Shown here: positions 43,203 through 51,478 of the stretch, in pieces | Numbering within the stretch: the stretch's first letter is position 1 | How the letters are laid out: every line of letters starts with the position of its first letter | Assembly (NCBI RefSeq): GCF_014205845.1 | Contig: NZ_JACHCR010000015.1 | Span: forward strand, 62,001 to 126,000 | Reading direction: 5' to 3' | DNA: 64,000 nt | Source: Mucilaginibacter cryoferens | GTDB lineage: Bacteria > Bacteroidota > Bacteroidia > Sphingobacteriales > Sphingobacteriaceae | The notes under the pieces: model-generated | Told to the model about the DNA's origin: nothing | Seen by the model: the letters and a program-made list of their open reading frames with translations, nothing else | The model's database searches: none | Translations under genes and position numbers: made by a program

Positions 43203-44330
43203 CTAATCTTTTCTTTTGGCTATCACCTGCTCGCACAACCCTAATGAAAGTGTCATACCGTTGCCACCAAGGCCATTTATAACGGTTACACCCGGTTCAA
43301 CATCTACCACCAGTTCGGTTGCTCCATTGGTCATTTTAGGGTAAATACCATGCCATGATTGTAGTAGACTCCAATCTTTAAAATTAGCAAAGGTGTGTAA
43401 GTACCCGGTTATTAAATTATTAATAAATGCCTTATCGAAAGGATCATGCACTAAGCCATATTCGTGCGAATCGCCTATGGTTAATTCACCGTTTCCGTTT
43501 TGTGATACCATTACATGTATGCCCCAGTTAAGGTGTGTAGCATATTGCTCCTCGTAACGTTTGCGTAAAGCGGGCAACGAAGCCGCTGCCTGAAAACCAG
43601 GGTAATGGATCATAGACAAACCACCACATAATGACGGCCCTATGCGCCATTCGTCAGGTTGGGTAACCAAACGCATCATTTGTAATTTACATTTGGTGAT
43701 ATCGGCCTGGGCAAACAATCCGGGATATAAAGTTTCAAAGTCGGCACCACTGCATACAAATATTTCATCGGCCTGCCAGCTTTGCGCACCAGACCATACA
43801 GCAGGATGTTGAATACTACTTATAGCCGTATTCCAATGAAACTCCACACCGTATTTATTGGCCAGGTATTTTGCAACCTGCCCAATTGCCTCGCGCGATT
43901 CGAGGATCATTTCCTCGCCGCTCCACAGGGCGCCTTTTAGCCCATCGGTATTAATTGCCGGCGATTTCGAAATAGCTTCCCCCGGCGTTAACAACGCGCA
44001 ATCGCGGTATTGTTTATTAACTTCTACATATTCGCTTATTACCTGCAACTCATCATCGTGATAAGCGAGATGTAATGAACCAACCTCGTTATGCCAGATA
44101 TTGGCCTCGGTACAAATAGTTTTCCATATACCACGCGAGAGCATAGCACGCTCATACATCGGCCCGGTGGCCTGCCCTATTGGCCACACCATTCCAAAAT
44201 TCCGAATTGATGCACCAACCGCACGCTCGTTACGTTCAAAAACAGTCACTTTATAACCCCGTATAGCAAGGGCACGGGCTGTGGCCAGGCCAACTATACC
44301 GGCGCCTATTATTATGGCATTTTTATTCAT
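43203..44330 (-). CDS. FAD-dependent oxidoreductase of the TIGR03364 type
   Basis: A 375-residue flavoprotein of the DAO/glycine-oxidase superfamily. The FAD site is IIGAGIVGLATARALAIRG (~7-25) with FERNERAVGASIRNFGMVWP after it, the second family hallmark. The C-terminal SWHGIYPKMTNG and VINGLGGNGMTLSLG form the rest of the FAD and substrate site. Genes of this type recur in phosphonate loci, where an amine oxidase acting on aminoethylphosphonate or its N-methyl form is proposed; I recall this from literature and cannot check it. It lies between the transporter and the phospholipase genes. Confidence 0.85.
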   Translation of the reverse strand: MNKNAIIIGAGIVGLATARALAIRGYKVTVFERNERAVGASIRNFGMVWPIGQATGPMYERAMLSRGIWKTICTEANIWHNEVGSLHLAYHDDELQVISEYVEVNKQYRDCALLTPGEAISKSPAINTDGLKGALWSGEEMILESREAIGQVAKYLANKYGVEFHWNTAISSIQHPAVWSGAQSWQADEIFVCSGADFETLYPGLFAQADITKCKLQMMRLVTQPDEWRIGPSLCGGLSMIHYPGFQAAASLPALRKRYEEQYATHLNWGIHVMVSQNGNGELTIGDSHEYGLVHDPFDKAFINNLITGYLHTFANFKDWSLLQSWHGIYPKMTNGATELVVDVEPGVTVINGLGGNGMTLSLGLCEQVIAKRKD

Positions 44331-44386
44331 CAGTTCAATAATTCTTTATTAAATTAAGCCATTGTTAAATAAGTTCTCTCCCCAAG

Positions 44387-45724
44387 CTAAGACTGTGAAC
44401 TTATCATATTAAACCCCACCTGTTCATTATCTTCGGTCCGTATCTTTTTTTTATCACGGTTAGAGCTTTGCCAAAAATATATAAGCGATAACACGCTGCA
44501 AATACCTCCCACCACCGCCACTATCATTGCCCCCTCTTTAAAAAAGGCACCCCAGCTAATTGCAGGATGACCTAATTCTTTGATAAACAATATACTTACA
44601 CTACCCAGATAACCCATCGAATCGGCTATATACATAATAAACCCTACGTTGCTACGGTAATTAAAAGTTGCTATCATCCTATCAAAAAAGATAGCGTTAT
44701 AAGGTACATATCCCATATAAAGCCCCAGGCCGGCCATAGTCATCCAACTTACCGGGCTAATAATTTTTAGAGAAAACAGCATTGTTGATACGCCTACCAG
44801 TATACAACCACCTATAATAAACAGGTGAATAATGCTAAATGCCCTCAGATTTTTTTTAACAAGGATAAGCAGGCTCATGCCAACCAGTACAATAGCCGAA
44901 ATAATAGAATCTATCCCTGTATAAATGCTGTTACTCTTTATACCCAAATCTGCCCAAATCTCTACTTCAAAATTATCGCGCACATCGCGCATAATGGTAA
45001 GCAGTACATATATAATGATGGTGAGGATAATGCCGGGTAAAAAGCGTACCAAAAAATTACGGCGTTCGGCGGCATTCATCGGGCTGCGTTCGGCACGTAA
45101 CTGCCTGTCCCGAGTGGAGGGAGGGGGCATCAATTCCATAAAAAAAACAAATAACACCAAGGGTAAAACAAATATAGCGCCTGTTAAAAAGGGCATATAA
45201 TATTCGTTAACATGAAGAACGGTAAGCAACGTACGCCCGATAGTTTTTACGAACCCCGAAGCAAATATGAGACTGATGGATAACACCGCCGCCATAAACT
45301 CTGTAGACCGCCTACCTTCAAGATAACCAAAAACAAGGCCCCAGATTAAGCCTAACGGAAAACCATTAATAAACAGGAAAACTATGTTCCATGGTGCGGG
45401 TACAAATGCAAAGGCAAGCAAAGCAAGCCATGCTATGCCAATAAGTGTTAAAATATAACGCCCCCGGTTTTTACTGTTCACTTCGGCAATAAAGCGGATA
45501 CCGTAAAATTTACTGAAGGTGTAGCCAACTACCTGGGCTATTACCAACCAAACCTTATAATCAATATGAAGGTATTGCTGGCCGGTAAACGTACCTGCGG
45601 CAAAAGCTTTACGGAAAGCATACATAGATGTATACAAACCAAAGGCCGAAACTGCCGCCATTACAGATAATAGAGAATAAGGCCATTTAGCAACCTTAAC
45701 CCGTAGCTGGTCCATCAGTTTCAT
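44387..45724 (-). CDS. DUF5690 family major-facilitator-like transporter
   Basis: A 445-residue protein with about 12 hydrophobic segments. It opens KWPYSLLSVMAAVSAFGLYTSMYAFRKAFAAGTF and has the DUF5690-type middle (GFPLGLIWGLVFGYLEGRRSTEFMAAVLSISLIFASGFVK) and the late part MGYVPYNAIFFDRMIATFNYRSNVGFIMYIADSMGYLGS. The family belongs to the major facilitator superfamily. Its gene starts six bases after the phosphonatase-like gene, so import of the substrate across the inner membrane is the natural assignment. Confidence 0.85.
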   Translation of the reverse strand: MKLMDQLRVKVAKWPYSLLSVMAAVSAFGLYTSMYAFRKAFAAGTFTGQQYLHIDYKVWLVIAQVVGYTFSKFYGIRFIAEVNSKNRGRYILTLIGIAWLALLAFAFVPAPWNIVFLFINGFPLGLIWGLVFGYLEGRRSTEFMAAVLSISLIFASGFVKTIGRTLLTVLHVNEYYMPFLTGAIFVLPLVLFVFFMELMPPPSTRDRQLRAERSPMNAAERRNFLVRFLPGIILTIIIYVLLTIMRDVRDNFEVEIWADLGIKSNSIYTGIDSIISAIVLVGMSLLILVKKNLRAFSIIHLFIIGGCILVGVSTMLFSLKIISPVSWMTMAGLGLYMGYVPYNAIFFDRMIATFNYRSNVGFIMYIADSMGYLGSVSILFIKELGHPAISWGAFFKEGAMIVAVVGGICSVLSLIYFWQSSNRDKKKIRTEDNEQVGFNMISSQS

Positions 45725-45730
45725 GGGGTA

Positions 45731-46417
45731 TTATTGATTTATAATGTCGATAACCTGTGCTATATTATCAATTATATGGGTTGGACTGTAGGTTTCCAGT
45801 TCGGCACGTGTAAAAATGCCTGTGGTTACCCCAACAACGTATTTGCAGCCGGCATTTTGGCCTTCGCGTACGTCAACCTCGGTATCACCAACCTTAACAA
45901 CTTCCTGTGTATTGGTTATACCGCCTTCTGCCATCATTTTTTGGATCATGTACGGATGCGGCCTACCCAATTCAACTTCGTCAGATCCTACAACGTAATC
46001 TATCAGCCCCTTTTCGCGCCATTGCAAGCGATTAACAATGGTATCGGCAATATCGCGCGAAAAACCGGTGTTTATACCAACCAACACCCCTTGAACATGC
46101 AGGGCTGCAAATGTCTCTTCTACATTGGGCAATGGCTCAATACCTGGCTCAAACTGATAAAAATTAATCATCTGTTGCACAAATTCTTTATGAATACAAC
46201 CTACCAATTCATCAGTTATAATTGTTGCATCCGGCTCATGTTCGGCCAGCATTTTGCGTATGGCAAGGGTCTTCTCATACCCCATTAATGGATCTATCTT
46301 TGCTATCTCAACATCGTAACCCGATTTTTTCATGGCCGCCTGAAAGGCTTTGCTCACTTCATGATCATCCTTAACCGTAGTACCGGCTATATCAAAAACA
46401 ACTAATTTAATACTCAT
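45731..46417 (-). CDS. phosphonatase-like HAD hydrolase (TIGR03351/PhnX-like)
   Basis: A 228-residue HAD enzyme. The nucleophile motif is FDIAGTTV, where Asp9 is followed by Ala at +2, as in phosphonoacetaldehyde hydrolase PhnX and unlike ordinary HAD phosphatases, which have Asp there. The cap has PLMGYEKTLAIRK, in which Lys49 aligns by eye with the Schiff-base Lys of PhnX (M-G-x-x-K). The GDTEVDVREGQNAG motif supplies the metal acids. It should break the C-P bond of phosphonoacetaldehyde or a relative. First gene of the leftward operon; start set at the ATG at 46417, as a -7 box TATATTTG ends three bases before it. Confidence 0.87.
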   Translation of the reverse strand: MSIKLVVFDIAGTTVKDDHEVSKAFQAAMKKSGYDVEIAKIDPLMGYEKTLAIRKMLAEHEPDATIITDELVGCIHKEFVQQMINFYQFEPGIEPLPNVEETFAALHVQGVLVGINTGFSRDIADTIVNRLQWREKGLIDYVVGSDEVELGRPHPYMIQKMMAEGGITNTQEVVKVGDTEVDVREGQNAGCKYVVGVTTGIFTRAELETYSPTHIIDNIAQVIDIINQ

Positions 46418-46420
46418 AAT

Positions 46421-46449
46421 CAAATATAAAATGTTTAGCAATACTAAAC
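46421..46449 (-). promoter_or_regulatory. promoter and palindromic operator of the leftward phosphonate operon
   Basis: Minus-strand -7 box TATATTTG (46421-46428) followed upstream by the 17-base palindrome GTTTAGCAATACTAAAC (46433-46449). The core GTTTAGTATTGCTA recurs before the SusC gene, with variants before the regulator and PhnZ genes. Probable binding site of the XRE-cupin regulator. Confidence 0.65.
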
Positions 46450-46567
46450 TAAATTTATTATTACAAAACTAAATTTATGTTAAGCTTTGGTTAAGAGCAA
46501 GGCAATTTGAAATTTTTAAATGATCCATTACAAGCTTTTTAATCTTCAAATTAACTAATCTTCAATT

Positions 46568-47149
46568 TCAGTTCTTTTTCTCCTCAAAAAAATAAATCAC
46601 CAACATACTTGCTGTTGTGCGGCCCAGGTTTTTGGGTGTATGGGATATCCGGCCGTCAAACAGCATCGAATCGCCCTGATTTAATATGATCCTATCATCA
46701 TTAAACTGATATTCAACCTGGCCATTCAAAACGTACTTATACTCAAATGCTTCAGTCTCCACCATAGGCCGCGATGCATCAGGCTCAAGCTCCAGTATTA
46801 CTATATCTACAGTTGATTGCGTTATAGACTGTGTAAAAATTCGCTGGTAATGAAAACCCTCGGCATGTTCTTTCTCGAAATGTTCGTACTCGCTTTTGCG
46901 CTTTACTAAAACCGGCACCGGGTTGTCTCTCGACCTGATATTTTTAAAAAACTCGTTCATATCTACCTCCAGTGCCTTAATAATATCTATTAACACAATA
47001 AGCGACGGTATGGTGCGGCTGTTCTCAATCTGCGATATTAAGCCTTTGCTTACATTAGCCCTTATTGCCAGCTCTTGAACTGTAATGTTTTTTTCCCTGC
47101 GGCGTTCCTTTATGCTATTACTGATCTGTATCAGTATATCCTCTTCCAT
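46568..47149 (-). CDS. XRE-cupin transcriptional regulator
   Basis: A 193-residue regulator. Residues ~8-62 are an XRE HTH (IKERRREKNITVQELAIRANVSKGLISQIENSRTIPSL), and ~110-185 a cupin barrel (VETEAFEYKYVLNGQVEY, LNQGDSMLFDGRISHTPKNLG) that would bind a small effector. The start at 47149 follows from the HTH. It lies between the leftward operon and the PhnZ and SusC genes, with a copy of the shared near-palindrome directly before it, so it probably controls the whole locus and itself. Effector might be an aminophosphonate; not shown. Confidence 0.87.
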   Translation of the reverse strand: MEEDILIQISNSIKERRREKNITVQELAIRANVSKGLISQIENSRTIPSLIVLIDIIKALEVDMNEFFKNIRSRDNPVPVLVKRKSEYEHFEKEHAEGFHYQRIFTQSITQSTVDIVILELEPDASRPMVETEAFEYKYVLNGQVEYQFNDDRIILNQGDSMLFDGRISHTPKNLGRTTASMLVIYFFEEKKN

Positions 47150-47152
47150 TAT

Positions 47153-47169
47153 GTTTAGTATTGGTACAC
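47153..47169 (-). promoter_or_regulatory. operator candidate before the XRE-cupin gene
   Basis: GTTTAGTATTGGTACAC on the plus strand, matching the left 11 bases of the operon palindrome exactly and the right half weakly. It lies four bases from the regulator start codon. Confidence 0.55.
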
Positions 47170-47385
47170 TTTTGCAAAGTATGAAAAAATGACAAGTCTC
47201 CAAAGCTCATGAAAGGGACTTTAAATTGAATGAAGACTCACCTGGGTTTATTTTATTACGATACGTCGCGCTATTTTTAGCGATGGTCGCGTAAAAATAC
47301 CGAAATAACGCAAATCAAAAAACTCGCTCTTCAGGCATCGGGAGACTTTTTTCACAAACATTTAATAATATCATAACCTGTATCT

Positions 47386-47405
47386 GTTTAATTTGCAATA
47401 TTAAA
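47386..47405 (+). promoter_or_regulatory. operator candidate before the PhnZ-like gene
   Basis: The sequence GTTTAATTTGCAATATTAAA contains GCAATATTAAA (47395-47405), one mismatch from GCAATACTAAA in the operon palindrome. It ends 10 bases before the PhnZ-like ATG and overlaps a degenerate -7-like TAATTTG. Confidence 0.45.
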
Positions 47406-47415
47406 TCTATCAACT

Positions 47416-48000
47416 ATGACATATTCCGCTTATAACCCGCAGGCTGTGGTGAAAGAAGTATTTTCACTTTACGAAAAATTTGGAGATGAAGACTATATAG
47501 GCGAGCCCGTTTCCCAAGTGGAGCACATGTCGCAGGCAGCCGCTTTGGCGCAAGCCGAAGGTTATGATGACGAGGTGGTACTGGCTGCTTTTTTTCATGA
47601 TATTGGTCATTTATGTGCCGAAGCAGGTGAAGCCGAAAGTATGAATGGCATGGGTAATGTTGACCATGAACAAATAGGTGCCGACTTTTTGCTGGAACGT
47701 GGCTTTTCTGAACGTGTAGCTAACCTGGTACAGGGCCATGTAATAGCCAAAAGATACCTTACCTATAAATACCCGGAGTATTATAACCGCCTCTCTGATG
47801 CCAGCAAAGCCACCCTCAATTTCCAGGGCGGCGTAATGAGCGCAGCTGAGGCCGCTGATTTTGAGCTCAATCCGGATGCTGAGTTGATAGTGAGACTACG
47901 ATACTGGGATGATATGGCAAAAGAGATCAATACCCCCGTAGACAATATTGGTTATTTAAAAAACATCGCCCTTAACCATCTGCTACAGGTTAACCCTTAA
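47416..48000 (+). CDS. PhnZ-like HD-domain oxygenase
   Basis: A 194-residue mixed-valent di-iron oxygenase of the HD superfamily. The iron ligands expected from PhnZ are all in place: His37, His61-Asp62 (FFHDIGH), His84 (DHEQIGA), His108 (QGHVIAKRY) and Asp165 (RYWDDM), as are Tyr27 and Glu30 (YIGEP) that gate substrate, His65 and Lys112. PhnZ converts (R)-1-hydroxy-2-aminoethylphosphonate to glycine and phosphate. No PhnY hydroxylase is in the window, so the hydroxylated substrate would have to arrive ready-made or be produced elsewhere. It is followed by SusC/SusD. Confidence 0.9.
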   Translation: MTYSAYNPQAVVKEVFSLYEKFGDEDYIGEPVSQVEHMSQAAALAQAEGYDDEVVLAAFFHDIGHLCAEAGEAESMNGMGNVDHEQIGADFLLERGFSERVANLVQGHVIAKRYLTYKYPEYYNRLSDASKATLNFQGGVMSAAEAADFELNPDAELIVRLRYWDDMAKEINTPVDNIGYLKNIALNHLLQVNP

Positions 48001-48019
48001 AACCACCTTGTTAAGTTTC

Positions 48020-48048
48020 TGTAACGGAGATGTGATATTTCCGTTACA
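48020..48048. repeat. palindrome after the PhnZ-like gene
   Basis: TGTAACGGA and TCCGTTACA form a nine-pair stem with an 11-base loop 20 bases past the PhnZ-like stop. There is no T-run on the plus strand, so it could be a weak terminator or an mRNA stabilising hairpin. Confidence 0.5.
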
Positions 48049-48082
48049 AAAACCATCTGCTTAACACTGAGTGAACAAAAGC

Positions 48083-48143
48083 TTAAGTATTGCTTAATAC
48101 TAAATTGGTTTACTAATAATAAACAAAGTTTAGTATTGCTACA
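48083..48143 (+). promoter_or_regulatory. double operator candidate before susC, and a 13-codon uORF
   Basis: Two copies of the locus motif: TTAAGTATTGCTTAA (48083-48097) and GTTTAGTATTGCTACA (48128-48143). From the second, an ATG (48143) opens a 13-codon frame (MKKSNSSPLNFNR) that stops at 48184, overlapping the SusC ATG by ATGA, so translation could be coupled. Confidence 0.55.
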
Positions 48144-48180
48144 TGAAAAAAAGCAATTCTTCACCCTTAAATTTTAACAG

Positions 48181-51100
48181 ATGAACAAGTTTTACCAGAG
48201 ATTAAAAACCGTTATTACGGTTTTGTTATTTTGTATTGCGCCATCTATATTATTGGCACAAAGCAAAATAAGCGGTACAGTTACCGACGAAAACCACTTA
48301 CCAATACCCGGGGTGAGTGTACGCATTAAAGATCAAAACAAAGGTACGGTTACCGATATTGAGGGCCGCTACTTTATTTCGGCAAGTGCCGGCCAAACGC
48401 TTTCATTTTCGTTTATTGGCTACACATCAAAATCTGTTGTAGTTGCAGATAAAGCCATCATAAACGTAAACTTAACCGGCGACAACAAAACATTAAATGA
48501 AGTAGTTGTTACCGCCCTTGGTGTTAAAAAAGAAACCAGGCGTATTGGTTATGCCATACAAACTGTACAAGGCGATGCCTTAACTACAGCCCGCGACCCC
48601 AACCCGATTACAGGTTTAATTGGTAAAGTTGCAGGTGTATCGGTAGGTCCATCTGCCGAACTTTTGGGTAATCCTAACGTATTGATAAGGGGTAACCAGG
48701 TATCATTATATGTAGTAGATGGTTTCCCTATCAATACAGATACCTATAACATCAGCCCCGACGATATTGAAAGCTATACAGTATTAAAAGGCCCCGCCGC
48801 TGCTGCACTTTATGGTAACCGAGCATCATATGGTGCAATTTTAATTACTACCAAAAAAGGCGAAAAAAATAAAAAAGGCCTAACGGTTGATATCAACAGC
48901 AGTACTGTATTAAATAAAGGCTTTTTAGCTTTCCCCCGCACCCAAAACTCTTACGGACCAGGTGAAAATACCTTTTATGAGTTTGTTAATGGTAAAGGTG
49001 GTGCACCGGGCGGCGTTGATGGTGATTACGACGTATGGGGACCATATTTTGCTGGCCAGTTAATACCACAATACGATAGCCCGGTTATTAATGGTGTGCG
49101 CCAGGGTACCCCTTGGGTAGCCAGAGGTAAAGACAACCTGAAAAACTTTTTACAAACAGGAGTTCAAACCAACAATAACATTGCTATTGGTTCGGTAGGT
49201 GATAATTATGTAACCCGTTTTTCCGTTTCGCAGCAACATCAAACCAGCTATATACCTTCACAATACCTGGATATAGCTAATGCAAACTTTTATGCTTCAT
49301 TTACACCTACTCCTAAATTAACATTTGAAGGTAATATCGATTTCAACAGGCAATCAACAGATAATTTCCCGGATGTTCAGTATGGCCCCAATAGTATCAT
49401 TTACAATATAGCAATCTGGACAGGTGCCGACTGGAACGTTAACGCACCCGATATTAAAGCTATCTGGCAGCCGGGTAAAGTAGGTGTTCAATCCCAATTT
49501 GAGGAATATCAACGTTACCATAATCCTTATTTGCTAACACAGAAATGGACCCGTGGCCATTACAAAAATGACACCTACGGTTATCTTTCTGGTACTTATA
49601 AGTTCAACAGTAACTTAAACCTGAGATTGCGTTCACAAATTGATACCTATAATATTTTACGTACGGAAGACCTGCCGTTTTCGGCCCACCCTTACGGCCG
49701 CGAAGGCAATGAAGGTGATTACCGCGAAGACCGTCGTAACCTGTTTGATAATAACACCGAGTTAATATTAAACTATAACTACACCATCAAAAACTTTTTA
49801 AACCTTTCTGGTTTGGTTGGTTCAAACCTGCGTAACTTCAGTTACAATTCAAGCTGGACCTCTACAGATTACTTAAACGTGCCAGAGGTTTACGCTTTCA
49901 GCAACTCTAAAAACCCTATTCAGTCTACAAGCTTTACTTCGGGAGAACGGGTATTTAGTTACTATGCATCATTAGATGCATCATTTGGCAAATATGCTAC
50001 CTTATCGGGCACATTCAGAAATGATAAATCAAGTGCATTTCAAAACGTTACCTCATACAGCTATCCAAGTGTATCGGTTGCAACTGTAATTTCAGATTAC
50101 ATTAAGCTTCCGGAAGCTATCTCTTTCTTAAAAGCTCGCGGTTCATTTGCAAGTATCAAATTTGATGCATCAAGTTCAACCATCGGCCCTGCTCCTTTTA
50201 GTTCAATAACAGCTTTGGGAGGCTCACCAAACACCAGTAATCCACTATTTACCAATCCTTTGGGTTACGGTTCTACATACACATCACCATACAACGGACC
50301 AAATTACTCGCTTAATACCTCATATACTATAGGCAAGCCATATAACTCACAGGCAGCCGGTTATGCCTCCGATTATCTTTATCAACCAAATATCAAAACG
50401 CTTAAACGCTTAAATTACGAAGAAGGTTTTGACATTAAGTTTTTACAGAATCGCTTAGGCTTTAGTGCTACAGCTTTTCAATACATAGACGGTCCACAAA
50501 TATTGGCTAACGCCATATCGCCGGCAACCGGATATACTACCGAATATCTAAACGCTTTAAAAACTAAAAAAACAGGTTATGAAGGGTCGTTAGAGGGTAC
50601 ACCTATTAAAAACCTTGGAGGCTTTACCTGGAATATATTAGTTAACGTATCAACGTTTAAAGAAATATATACCGAGTTACCTCAAGGCCAGGGCACCTAC
50701 AACGTATTTTTCCACGCGGGAGACAGGGTTGATAAACTTTATGGAAGCGCATTTGTAAGAACACCTCAGGGACAAATAATTAACGATGCTGCCGGCAAAC
50801 CATTGGCTTTACCAGTTGCCCAATACCTGGGTAACGAGAATGCTAAATACAACTGGAGCATTGCCAATAAAATACGTTACAAAAACCTGAGCATGGGCTT
50901 TCAGTTTGATGGCCAGGTTGGCGGTGTTATCATCGATTATATGCACAACAAAACCATGCGTGGTGGTTCTAACATCGAAACCGCTACAGGTGCACTTGGA
51001 GCCGCACGCTACCAGGATTGGAAAAACTTTGGCGTAGCAGGTTATAACGGCACATACGTTGGCCAGGGCGTAACTGTATCAAATGGCGCTGCTATCAACT

Positions 51101-51465
51101 ACGATTCAAACACCGGTGCCGTATTAAACTACAGTGCATTACAATACTCACCTAATAAACAAACTGCGTTCGTTCAGGATTATGCGAGTAAATACTATGG
51201 TGTTGATGAATCAAACCTGATGAGCAAAACATTTAGCAAATTACGCGAAGTAACTTTCTCTTACGATTTCCCTAAAGACTGGTTGCAAAAAAGCTTTATT
51301 CAAAAGATCTCTGCGTCTCTTTACGGCCGTAACTTATTATATTTCTATAAAGACAAACGCTTTAAAGATGTGGATCTGGACCAATATAACGGCGCCCAGG
51401 CTTCAACTGTATTGCAATCGCCAACAGTACGCAGCTACGGCTTTAACTTGAATTTATCATTCTAA
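48181..51465 (+). CDS. SusC/RagA-family TonB-linked outer-membrane protein
   Basis: A 1094-residue TonB-dependent transporter with a signal peptide (VITVLLFCIAPSILLAQ), then the CarboxypepD_reg-like domain (KISGTVTDENHLPIPGVSV, ~28-110), the plug with TonB-box-like NEVVVTALGV and LIRGNQVSLYVVDGFPIN, and LKGPAAAALYGNRASYGAILITTKKG, the SusC signature, followed by the 22-strand barrel ending SYGFNLNLSF. It should import a ligand held by the SusD lipoprotein encoded next. The context (phosphonatase, PhnZ, phospholipase C) suggests phospholipid or phosphonolipid head groups and not sugars. Confidence 0.93.
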   Translation: MNKFYQRLKTVITVLLFCIAPSILLAQSKISGTVTDENHLPIPGVSVRIKDQNKGTVTDIEGRYFISASAGQTLSFSFIGYTSKSVVVADKAIINVNLTGDNKTLNEVVVTALGVKKETRRIGYAIQTVQGDALTTARDPNPITGLIGKVAGVSVGPSAELLGNPNVLIRGNQVSLYVVDGFPINTDTYNISPDDIESYTVLKGPAAAALYGNRASYGAILITTKKGEKNKKGLTVDINSSTVLNKGFLAFPRTQNSYGPGENTFYEFVNGKGGAPGGVDGDYDVWGPYFAGQLIPQYDSPVINGVRQGTPWVARGKDNLKNFLQTGVQTNNNIAIGSVGDNYVTRFSVSQQHQTSYIPSQYLDIANANFYASFTPTPKLTFEGNIDFNRQSTDNFPDVQYGPNSIIYNIAIWTGADWNVNAPDIKAIWQPGKVGVQSQFEEYQRYHNPYLLTQKWTRGHYKNDTYGYLSGTYKFNSNLNLRLRSQIDTYNILRTEDLPFSAHPYGREGNEGDYREDRRNLFDNNTELILNYNYTIKNFLNLSGLVGSNLRNFSYNSSWTSTDYLNVPEVYAFSNSKNPIQSTSFTSGERVFSYYASLDASFGKYATLSGTFRNDKSSAFQNVTSYSYPSVSVATVISDYIKLPEAISFLKARGSFASIKFDASSSTIGPAPFSSITALGGSPNTSNPLFTNPLGYGSTYTSPYNGPNYSLNTSYTIGKPYNSQAAGYASDYLYQPNIKTLKRLNYEEGFDIKFLQNRLGFSATAFQYIDGPQILANAISPATGYTTEYLNALKTKKTGYEGSLEGTPIKNLGGFTWNILVNVSTFKEIYTELPQGQGTYNVFFHAGDRVDKLYGSAFVRTPQGQIINDAAGKPLALPVAQYLGNENAKYNWSIANKIRYKNLSMGFQFDGQVGGVIIDYMHNKTMRGGSNIETATGALGAARYQDWKNFGVAGYNGTYVGQGVTVSNGAAINYDSNTGAVLNYSALQYSPNKQTAFVQDYASKYYGVDESNLMSKTFSKLREVTFSYDFPKDWLQKSFIQKISASLYGRNLLYFYKDKRFKDVDLDQYNGAQASTVLQSPTVRSYGFNLNLSF

Positions 51466-51478
51466 TTAACAGATGAAT

